DNA of 9,650 nucleotides from JBHHYS01 sp046757645 (GTDB taxonomy: Bacteria > Acidobacteriota > Terriglobia > Acidiferrales > 2-02-FULL-67-57), in contig JBHHYS010000092.1 of NCBI GenBank assembly GCA_046757645.1, positions 1 through 9,650 of the forward strand. The letters run 5' to 3'. The number at the start of each line of letters is the position of its first letter. Within the stretch, counting starts at the first letter, position 1. Shown here piece after piece: positions 1-4,788 of the stretch. The position numbers and the translations under genes were made by a program. The notes under the pieces were generated by a model. That model was not told where the DNA came from. It searched no databases and saw only the letters and a program-made list of their open reading frames with translations.

Positions 1-89
1 GCGGCAAGGCCTACTTCACCACCCCGCACACTCTGGGCGAGTATCTCTTGCTCGATTACCTGAACCGAAAATCGAAGCGGATTCACTAG
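1..89 (+). CDS. C-terminal end of an unidentified protein (5' truncated)
   Basis: The reading frame is open from the window edge, with whole codons from base 3, to a TAG at 87-89. It gives about 28 residues with ordinary composition: a TTPHTLGEYLLLDYL stretch and then a basic tail ending NRKSKRIH. GC-rich third positions and a plausible amphipathic helix suggest real coding sequence. I do not recognise the family from so short a tail and assign no function. No T-rich terminator follows; the next notable element is the palindrome at 131-203. Confidence 0.55.
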   Translation, partial: GKAYFTTPHTLGEYLLLDYLNRKSKRIH

Positions 90-130
90 TACCGTTCCAA
101 CCAATTGAAAACCGAAATGAAAGCGAATTC

Positions 131-203
131 CCCCGCGCGGAAGCCCGGGGCTTGAACCCAGCGGTTTTCGCCGGGGTTCAGCCCAGCGGCTTCTGCCGCG
201 GGG
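131..203. repeat. Long imperfect inverted repeat between genes
   Basis: A left arm at 131-159 (CCCCGCGCGGAAGCC, then CGGGGCTTGAACCC) is nearly complementary to a right arm at 173-203 (GGGGTTCAGCCC, then AGCGGCTTCTGCCGCGGGG), with a loop of about 13 bases. A few mismatches and bulges interrupt pairing. No T-run follows on either strand, so a classical intrinsic terminator is unlikely. It may be a dispersed REP-like palindrome, an mRNA-stabilising stem after the upstream gene, or a leader structure. It ends only 11 bases before the Shine-Dalgarno of the flavoprotein gene. Confidence 0.7.
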
Positions 204-213
204 ACTTCTGCCC

Positions 214-220
214 GAGGTGA
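214..220 (+). promoter_or_regulatory. Ribosome binding site of the flavoprotein gene
   Basis: GAGGTGA lies seven bases before the ATG at 228. This fixes the start of the FAD oxidoreductase. No convincing -35/-10 pair was found between 90 and 213. Confidence 0.75.
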
Positions 221-227
221 GACGGGT

Positions 228-1586
228 ATGCGAGCCGAACGCCTGGTGGTCATTGGCGGGGTAGCGGCCGGGATGAGTGCGGCCAGCCGCGCCCGGCGCG
301 TCAACCCCAAGCTGGAAGTCATTGTCCTGGAAAAAGGTGACTACGTTTCCTACGGCGCCTGTGGACTGACCTACTTGGTGTCGGGCGTGGTCGCCCGCCC
401 CCGGGACTTGATGGTTTACAGCCCGGAGTTTTTCCGCACCCAGCGCGGGATCGACGTCCGCACCGGCCAGGAGGTAATCGAAATCGCCCCGGGCAAAAAG
501 CAGCTCGAAGTGCGCCGCGGCCGAGAAGCCTATTCGCTGAAGTATGACAAGCTGGTCATCACCACCGGGGGCGCGCCCGCGGAAACCATCCCGGGCGCCG
601 ACCGCCCCGGCGTCTTCACCTGCAACGACCTTGCCGGCGCCCTCGCCCTGCGCGAGTTCCTGGCGGCGCGTCGCCCCCGCCGGGGTGTGGTGATCGGCGG
701 CGGCTACATCGGCCTGGAGGTGGCGGAAGCCCTGCGGGCCCACAATCTGGAAGTGACGCTGCTGGAGCGCTCCCCCACCCTGCTTGACGACGTCGAACCG
801 CACATCGGCGACTGCGTCGCTGAATGCCTGGCGCGCCACGGCGTTCGCCTTGAGCTGAATGCAACCGTTAATGCTATCGACCGCGGCTTAGACGGAGCGC
901 TCAGCGTACTCCACGGCGTGCGGAGCGTGATTCCCGCCGATGGAGTCGTGCTGGCCACCGGCTTGCAGCCCCGAGCGGAGCTGGCCGCCCGCGCCGGTGT
1001 CCAACTGGGCGCCAGCGGCGCCATCCGTACAGACGACCGCCAGCAGACCAACCTCCCCAGCGTCTACGCCGCGGGGGATTGCGTGGAGACGTTTCACCTG
1101 GTGGCAGGCGGGCCTACCTACATTCCCCTGGGCACCACAGCCAACAAGCAAGGCCGCGTGGCCGGCGAGAACGCCGCCGGCGGCCATGCCGTCTTCCCGG
1201 GCGTGGTGGGCACGCTGGTGACGAAAGTTTTCGAGCTGGAGGTGGCCAAGACCGGCCTGAGCGTGGCCGCGGCGCGCGCCGCGGGTTTCGTCCCCGAAGT
1301 GGTGAGCATCGAGAGCCGCTCGCGGGCCAAATATCTCGCCGGCAAACCGCTGCGGGTGGTGCTGATTGTCGATCGCGAGAGCGGGCGCTTGTTGGGCGCG
1401 CAACTTGCGGGGGAAGAGGGCGCCGCCCGCAGGATCGACGTCGTAGCCATCGCCCTCACGGCGCGGATGAGGCTCGCCGATTTCGTCCACCTCGATCTCG
1501 GCTATGCCCCACCCTACGGGCCGGTCTACGACCCGCTGCTGATTGCCGCCTGGGAAGCCTGGAAAAAAACCGGCCAGCGCCGCTGA
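228..1586 (+). CDS. CoA-disulfide reductase / NADH oxidase-like FAD-dependent pyridine nucleotide oxidoreductase
   Basis: A 452-residue cytoplasmic flavoprotein. The N-terminal FAD-binding Rossmann motif VVIGGVAAGMSAA is at residues 7-19. A single redox Cys45 sits in SYGACGLTY, as in the one-cysteine CoA-disulfide reductase/NADH oxidase/NPSR group rather than the CxxxxC of glutathione reductases. TTGG is at 112-115, the NAD(P)H-binding motif GGGYIGLE at 157-164, and the second FAD contact VYAAGDC at 279-285. The C-terminal dimerisation domain ends with DLGYAPPYGPVYDPL (423-437). Y426, and perhaps Y369, may match the catalytic tyrosines of CoA-disulfide reductases (inferred by eye). Length fits the family. 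It would reduce a CoA-type disulfide, polysulfide or O2 with NAD(P)H through a Cys-S intermediate. It is followed after 91 bases by a thioredoxin-fold protein, which suggests a thiol redox role. Exact substrate cannot be told from sequence. Confidence 0.88.
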   Translation: MRAERLVVIGGVAAGMSAASRARRVNPKLEVIVLEKGDYVSYGACGLTYLVSGVVARPRDLMVYSPEFFRTQRGIDVRTGQEVIEIAPGKKQLEVRRGREAYSLKYDKLVITTGGAPAETIPGADRPGVFTCNDLAGALALREFLAARRPRRGVVIGGGYIGLEVAEALRAHNLEVTLLERSPTLLDDVEPHIGDCVAECLARHGVRLELNATVNAIDRGLDGALSVLHGVRSVIPADGVVLATGLQPRAELAARAGVQLGASGAIRTDDRQQTNLPSVYAAGDCVETFHLVAGGPTYIPLGTTANKQGRVAGENAAGGHAVFPGVVGTLVTKVFELEVAKTGLSVAAARAAGFVPEVVSIESRSRAKYLAGKPLRVVLIVDRESGRLLGAQLAGEEGAARRIDVVAIALTARMRLADFVHLDLGYAPPYGPVYDPLLIAAWEAWKKTGQRR

Positions 1587-1592
1587 AGCCGG

Positions 1593-1621
1593 TTGGGGGC
1601 AGCGCGGCGGTTTGGTAGAAT
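1593..1621 (+). promoter_or_regulatory. Candidate promoter for the peroxiredoxin-like gene
   Basis: TTGGGG (1593-1598), a 17-base spacer and TAGAAT (1616-1621), with TGG directly before the -10 box giving an extended -10 pattern (TGnTAGAAT). Transcription would begin near 1628, about 50 bases before the ATG. This suggests the gene can be transcribed separately from the upstream flavoprotein gene. Confidence 0.45.
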
Positions 1622-1664
1622 GGCATAAACCGATGATATTCGAGCGCATCGCCCGACTGCTTGC

Positions 1665-1670
1665 AGGAGG
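1665..1670 (+). promoter_or_regulatory. Ribosome binding site deciding the start at 1678
   Basis: A perfect AGGAGG lies seven bases before ATG 1678. It supports this start over the in-frame upstream ATGs at 1543 and 1633, which lack such a site and would overlap the previous gene or the promoter. Confidence 0.8.
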
Positions 1671-1677
1671 AAGACGG

Positions 1678-2172
1678 ATGGAGGCTTTGGTCCCAGGGGC
1701 CCCGGCGCCCCGGTTCACGCTCAAAGATACGACCGGCGAGAGCTACGCGCTCACCGAGGCTCTGAAGCAGGGGCCGGTGCTGCTCGCCTTTTTCAAGGTG
1801 AGTTGCCCCGTGTGCCAGTTCACTTTCCCCTTCATCGAACGCATCCGCGAGGCGGTTAAGGATAAGAACAACCTGCAGATTTGGGGGGTCTCCCAGGACG
1901 ACGCCCGGGACACCCGCGACTTCGCCCAGGAGTGCGACTGCACCTTCCCGCTGCTGCTCGACGATGACGGTTACTCGGTCTCGAACCAGTACGGCCTGAC
2001 CAACGTCCCCACGCTGTTCTTGGTTCAGCCCAACGGCACCATCGCTCTGACCAGCGTCGGGTTCGCCCGCAAGGACCTCGAAAGCGTCGCCGGTGAATTC
2101 AGTAAGCTCACCGGCGCGCCCATCCGCGTGTTCCACCCCAGCGACTCCGTCCCCGATTCCAAACCGGGGTGA
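1678..2172 (+). CDS. Peroxiredoxin/TlpA-like thioredoxin-fold protein with CPVC motif
   Basis: A 164-residue protein of the AhpC-TSA/Redoxin class. It opens with the family pattern P-G-x-x-A-P-x-F-T-L-K-D (6-17). The strand VLLAFFKVSCPVC follows, carrying Cys43 and Cys46 as a CxxC pair where peroxiredoxins and TlpA-type thiol oxidoreductases have their active site. WGVSQDD and the cis-proline segment NVPTLFLVQPNG complete the thioredoxin fold. No signal peptide or lipobox is visible, so it is probably cytoplasmic. It would act as a thiol peroxidase or disulfide reductase; the CxxC favours thioredoxin-like exchange. The upstream NAD(P)H flavoprotein is a possible electron donor (inference from adjacency). 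Several relatives of this class are selenoproteins with Sec in this motif, but here both positions are ordinary Cys codons. Confidence 0.85.
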   Translation: MEALVPGAPAPRFTLKDTTGESYALTEALKQGPVLLAFFKVSCPVCQFTFPFIERIREAVKDKNNLQIWGVSQDDARDTRDFAQECDCTFPLLLDDDGYSVSNQYGLTNVPTLFLVQPNGTIALTSVGFARKDLESVAGEFSKLTGAPIRVFHPSDSVPDSKPG

Positions 2173-2179
2173 GGGTCAA

Positions 2180-2202
2180 AAAACTAGTCCCCGTCGGGGA
2201 CT
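2180..2202 (-). terminator. Intrinsic terminator of the selC unit, possibly bidirectional
   Basis: The stem AGTCCCC (2186-2192) and GGGGACT (2196-2202) is perfect, seven base pairs around a three-base loop. Read on the minus strand it is followed by AG and a T6 run, the classic rho-independent form, so it ends transcription from selC and the small basic ORF. On the plus strand it lies 13 bases after the peroxiredoxin stop but is followed by only three T, so termination in that direction would be weaker. Confidence 0.85.
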
Positions 2203-2241
2203 TTCCACCCGCCCCCGGCCGAGTTCCCGCTTGATCCTGGG

Positions 2242-2415
2242 CTACTCTTCCAGAGCGCGCTCCAGTTCCTGCTTCTTGTGCTTGGACCGCTTTTTTCTTT
2301 TCGGGGTGAGGATGCGCTCGGGGGGCGGCCTGCCCACCACAGCCCGGGCCAGCCGCCGCACCTGCTCGCCCAGGTCATACACGACTTTCTTCGTCTTCCT
2401 TTTACGCCGGCCCAT
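2242..2415 (-). CDS. Small very basic hypothetical protein directly downstream of tRNA-Sec
   Basis: ATG at 2415 to TAG at 2242-2244 gives 57 residues. The protein has a Lys/Arg-rich start (GRRKRKTKK), a central amphipathic stretch (DLGEQVRRLARAVVG), a PPPERILTPKRKKRSKHKK segment and an acidic, helix-prone end (QELERALEE). No membrane segment or cysteine is present. Codon use is GC-rich at third positions, like the neighbours, which argues for real coding. It starts ten bases after the tRNA CCA end and finishes 40 bases before a strong terminator, so it is probably read in the same transcript as selC. There is no clear Shine-Dalgarno before the ATG; an internal GTG preceded by AGGAAG is an alternative start. 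The composition suggests nucleic-acid or ribosome binding, but I do not recognise the family. Confidence 0.55.
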   Translation of the reverse strand: MGRRKRKTKKVVYDLGEQVRRLARAVVGRPPPERILTPKRKKRSKHKKQELERALEE

Positions 2416-2424
2416 GGATGGAAG

Positions 2425-2524
2425 TGGCGGAAGGGTATGGGAGTCGAACCCATCGTCCCCCGGCGCCAACCGAAGGACCACCGGCTTTGAAGGCCGGGAG
2501 AATCACCGGATCCTGCACCCCTCC
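2425..2524 (-). tRNA. selC: tRNA-Sec (selenocysteine), anticodon TCA
   Basis: The minus strand folds into a complete selenocysteine tRNA. The acceptor stem is eight base pairs, GGAGGGGT with ACCCTTCC (one G-T pair), followed by discriminator G and an encoded CCA at 2427-2425. The D arm is long, six base pairs (AGGATC/GATTCT) with the four-base loop CGGT. The anticodon stem CCGGC/GCCGG encloses loop CTTCAAA with anticodon TCA, which reads UGA. The variable arm is a ten-base-pair stem (GTCCTTCGGT/GCCGGGGGAC) with loop TGGC. The T arm ATGGG/CCCAT carries loop TTCGACT. This 8+5 acceptor-T architecture and the long D stem are hallmarks of bacterial tRNA-Sec and rule out an ordinary tRNA or suppressor. 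It is charged with Ser, converted by SelA and delivered by SelB; neither protein is in the window. Confidence 0.97.
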
Positions 2525-2536
2525 ACCAGTCTACTC

Positions 2537-2542
2537 ATTATA
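2537..2542 (-). promoter_or_regulatory. -10 box of the selC promoter
   Basis: On the minus strand the perfect hexamer TATAAT (2542 to 2537) lies 12 bases before the mature tRNA 5' end, so transcription would start a few bases upstream of the tRNA. No good -35 hexamer is present at 16-18 bases; that position holds GC-rich palindromic sequence (GGCCCCGGGGC). The plus-strand stretch from here to 2687 holds no gene that I can support. Confidence 0.6.
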
Positions 2543-2687
2543 GCGCGGCCCCGGGGCTACGTTGCCCGCTCCGGGAAACTCCTCGTGGAACCTGGCATAG
2601 ACGCTCTGGCCGGCTCTCGTCAACGAAGGCTTCGCGGGGAGAGACGTTTTCCAGTATCATAGCTGCGACTCAACCCCAGCCACCAAA

Positions 2688-2912
2688 ATGCCTCAATGCG
2701 TACACCTCGACCCCCGAGGACGCCGCTGCCAGCGGGAAGCGGACGAAGGCTTGCCCTTCTGCCGGTGGCACGATCCAGAAAGCCGGCTGTGGCCGAGTGT
2801 ACTCGACCGCCGCCGCCTCGCCTTCCGCTTGGCGGCGCTGATCCTCCTGGCTATCTTTTTGATTCCGCTGGCGATTCAGGGTTATCGATTGCTGAAGACG
2901 CTGCTCAACTGA
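2688..2912 (+). CDS. Small Cys/His-cluster protein with one C-terminal membrane segment
   Basis: A 74-residue protein. The N-terminal half has C4, H6, C14, C25 and H28 in the pattern C-x-H-x7-C-x10-C-x2-H (LDPRGRRC then GLPFCRWHDP), which looks like a small zinc-binding knuckle. After a basic stretch (LDRRRLAFR) comes one strongly hydrophobic segment at about residues 44-66 (LAALILLAIFLIPLAI), then a short basic tail. With positive residues before the helix, the Cys/His part is predicted to face the cytoplasm. No Shine-Dalgarno is visible; a weak -10-like TATCAT lies at 2655-2660. The stop codon overlaps the end of the opposite-strand enoyl reductase gene by eight bases. Similar C...C...CxxH small proteins occur in bacterial genomes as unnamed families; function unknown. 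Confidence 0.65.
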   Translation: MPQCVHLDPRGRRCQREADEGLPFCRWHDPESRLWPSVLDRRRLAFRLAALILLAIFLIPLAIQGYRLLKTLLN

Positions 2913-3717
2913 CCTCAACCGTATCTTCGCCGCCATCCACGCCGATTACGTTTCCTGTTACCCAGTACGTATTGGGTTGAGCCAGCACCCCCACCGCGGC
3001 GGCGACGTCGGCCGGCGTGGTCAGCCGCTTGTGAGGATTCTTGCGCCGAGCCCCCTCGAGCAGCCGCTCGTGGCCGGGAATCTTGCGCAACGCCGGCGTA
3101 TCGGTGACCCCGGCGCGAATGGCGTTGGCGGTGATGCCTTTCGGAGCCAGCTCCATGGCCAGTTGGCGGATGTGCGATTCCAGCACCGCTTTCGCCGCTG
3201 ACACCGGACCGTAGCTGGGAATCACCCGGCTGCCCCCCGAGCTGGTCATGGCAAAGATGCGCCCCCCGGCGCCCATCAACTGCCGCCGAACCAGGTCCTG
3301 CGCCCAGTAGACGAGGCTGTGCCCCATGACGTCCACCGTCATCTCGATCTGCCGCTGGTCCGCCGCCGCGGCCGCATCCTCAGCCACGTACGGTCTGAGC
3401 ACCCCAAACGCCAGTGAATGAAACAGCACTCGCACCACCCCCGGCGGTGTGGACTCCTTCAGCTTGGTCTCGATCTGACCGAGAATCTGCTGACGCTTTT
3501 CGGCATCGGCGGCGTTGGCATTGAAGAACACCGCCTCTCGGCCGTGGGCGCGGATCTTGCCCATCACCTCTTCCACATGGGGCTGGGTGGCCTTGCGGTC
3601 GAGGTGCACGCCGAAGATGTTCATTCCCAGACGCGCCAATTCGATGGCGGTGGCCTCGCCAAAGCCGCTGGAGGCGCCCAGGATGAGCGCCCATTGCGTT
3701 GTCGGGGTTTCGGTCAT
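2905..3717 (-). CDS. FabL-type enoyl-[acyl-carrier-protein] reductase (SDR family)
   Basis: A 270-residue NAD(P)H-dependent short-chain dehydrogenase. The cofactor motif GASSGFGEA is at residues 14-22. The segment HSLAFG (100-105) matches the HS(I/L)AF segment of enoyl-ACP reductases. The catalytic pair is Y169 and K176 with six residues between them (YGPVSAAK). This YxxxxxxK spacing is the hallmark of FabI/FabL/FabV-like enoyl reductases, unlike the YxxxK of ordinary SDRs. The preceding MTSSGGSRVIPSY resembles FabL more than FabI. The C-terminal VTGNVIGVDGG is the usual SDR cofactor-side end. It would perform the last step of the fatty-acid elongation cycle. The ATG overlaps the TGA of the upstream lipoprotein gene (ATGA), which indicates translational coupling; a GGAGG lies 13 bases upstream. 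It could also reduce a non-ACP enoyl substrate. Confidence 0.8.
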   Translation of the reverse strand: MTETPTTQWALILGASSGFGEATAIELARLGMNIFGVHLDRKATQPHVEEVMGKIRAHGREAVFFNANAADAEKRQQILGQIETKLKESTPPGVVRVLFHSLAFGVLRPYVAEDAAAAADQRQIEMTVDVMGHSLVYWAQDLVRRQLMGAGGRIFAMTSSGGSRVIPSYGPVSAAKAVLESHIRQLAMELAPKGITANAIRAGVTDTPALRKIPGHERLLEGARRKNPHKRLTTPADVAAAVGVLAQPNTYWVTGNVIGVDGGEDTVEVS

Positions 3718-4352
3718 CGGCTGGTTCCGTCCTCCGATTGTCGCTTCAGTTGGGGGGCGATACTCTGCAAGGACACCGCCAGTTCATCCAAAGTTTCCTG
3801 CACGCAGCCGCTCACCGCCACCACCACCGCCCCCACCGTCTTGCTGCCCACCGACCGCTCACAGGCATGCCGGCCCGTCCAGACCACACGGGCATCCTCC
3901 TGCCGGACGAGTTCCAGCTCCAGGGCGAAGCGAGCGGTGATTGCCGTCGGCGTGTCCACCTCTTCCATCGCCAGCAGGCGTCCCTGCAGCAGGTAGTCCA
4001 GGTTTTTCTGGGCGCGGTAGGGCACCACGGTGTCAAACAGACCCGCGGCCCGCACTTGGCGGATGAGGAGCGATTGGACCATAAACACCGGCGGTTCCGC
4101 CCAACGATGGTATTGGTAGAAGTTCAACTCGTTCTCGTTGGTGAAGTAGACGATGCGGTCCTGGCGCAGGAGGTGGGATGCCCGCGGCCGCGCCACCCCG
4201 AGTTGGCTCCCCTCGGGGCTCGCAGAGCCTCCAGCGCGGGGAGTGAAATCCACGGTGTAGAAGTTTGTGTGCGGCACACCTCCACAGGCGAACGCGACCA
4301 GCGCCAGCAGCGCCAGGGCAGCCCAACTCAGATGCCTGTCGCGGTTTGCCAT
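3714..4352 (-). CDS. ABC-type transport auxiliary lipoprotein (PqiC-like)
   Basis: A 212-residue predicted lipoprotein. A positively charged start (MANRDRH) is followed by a hydrophobic helix and the cleavage region LALVAFAC with Cys23; the lipobox is slightly off consensus, with Ala at -3. The mature part has the pattern of the ABC-transport auxiliary family: FYTVDF near the start, RQDRIVYFTNENELNFYQYHRWAEPP (two-thirds of it family-typical), a helix ending in GLFDTVV, and a repeated strand pattern ending LQGRLLAMEE. Family members are periplasmic partners of MlaFE/Pqi-type lipid-transport systems, anchored in the outer or inner membrane. No permease, ATPase or MCE protein is nearby, so it is an orphan component here. 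It starts one base after the tsaE stop, with GGAAGG eight bases before its ATG, and overlaps fabL by four bases. Confidence 0.75.
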   Translation of the reverse strand: MANRDRHLSWAALALLALVAFACGGVPHTNFYTVDFTPRAGGSASPEGSQLGVARPRASHLLRQDRIVYFTNENELNFYQYHRWAEPPVFMVQSLLIRQVRAAGLFDTVVPYRAQKNLDYLLQGRLLAMEEVDTPTAITARFALELELVRQEDARVVWTGRHACERSVGSKTVGAVVVAVSGCVQETLDELAVSLQSIAPQLKRQSEDGTSR

Positions 4353-4353
4353 C

Positions 4354-4788
4354 TCATTCGCCTTCCACCCGAATTCGGCGCTGCTCGTCGGAGACTACCT
4401 CCAAGTGCACGCGGAGCGCAGGGCCAAGGGCAGGCAAGCTCAGCCGTTCGGCCCACTCCACCACCACAATCGCTCGCTCCGCCAGAATGTCGTCGAGGCC
4501 CAGGCTGTCGAGCTCGGTTGGCTCCTGAATCCGGTACAAATCCACATGGTAGAGGCGCGTATGATTACCAAACACATGCACGAAAACGAACGAGGGGCTG
4601 GTGACCTCCTCTTCGGCGGCCAAGCCCAGGCCGCTGACCATGCCTTTGACCAGGGTGGTTTTGCCGGCCCCGAGTTCCCCGTAGAGTAGCACCAGAGCGG
4701 GCGGCTGGAGCTCGGCCGCCAGACGGCGACCCAGAGCAGTCGTCTCTTCAGGGGACGACGTAGTAACTTCCCGAGTCGTCGCGCTCAA
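4354..4788 (-). CDS. tsaE: tRNA threonylcarbamoyladenosine biosynthesis protein TsaE
   Basis: A 144-residue P-loop ATPase of the YjeE/TsaE family. Walker A GELGAGKTT is at residues 37-45, the switch region TSPSF at 63-67, the signature YHVDLYRI at 80-87 and EWAERL at 111-116; size is typical. It works with TsaB, TsaC and TsaD to place the t6A modification on A37 of ANN-reading tRNAs. The start is a TTG at 4788, because an in-frame TGA lies twelve bases upstream and no in-frame ATG occurs before the Walker A motif. It overlaps the nnr coding end by 41 bases, so translation is probably coupled to nnr. Adjacency of tsaE and nnr is common in bacteria. Confidence 0.93.
   Translation of the reverse strand: MSATTREVTTSSPEETTALGRRLAAELQPPALVLLYGELGAGKTTLVKGMVSGLGLAAEEEVTSPSFVFVHVFGNHTRLYHVDLYRIQEPTELDSLGLDDILAERAIVVVEWAERLSLPALGPALRVHLEVVSDEQRRIRVEGE

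Noticed and set aside
1584..1635. TGA of the flavoprotein as a possible selenocysteine codon
   Set aside because: Read-through would add only about a dozen codons ending in TAA with no Cys-homologous context, and the protein already has its full family length.
1543..1677. Earlier in-frame starts for the peroxiredoxin-like gene
   Set aside because: They overlap the flavoprotein gene or promoter, add unconserved residues, and the perfect AGGAGG points to ATG 1678.
888..1724. 278-codon minus-strand open frame opposite the flavoprotein
   Set aside because: Composition is low in normal core motifs and it lies wholly opposite conserved FAD-protein sequence.
2170..2186. TGA of the peroxiredoxin-like gene as a possible selenocysteine codon
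   Set aside because: Only a few codons follow before TAG, and the active-site CxxC is already intact.
2416..2481. Longer version of the small basic ORF beginning inside the tRNA
   Set aside because: Its first residues would be translated from tRNA-Sec sequence; the open frame there is incidental.
3699..4604. 301-codon plus-strand open frame across the lipoprotein and tsaE genes
   Set aside because: It is antisense to two recognised genes and has shadow-like composition typical of GC-rich DNA.
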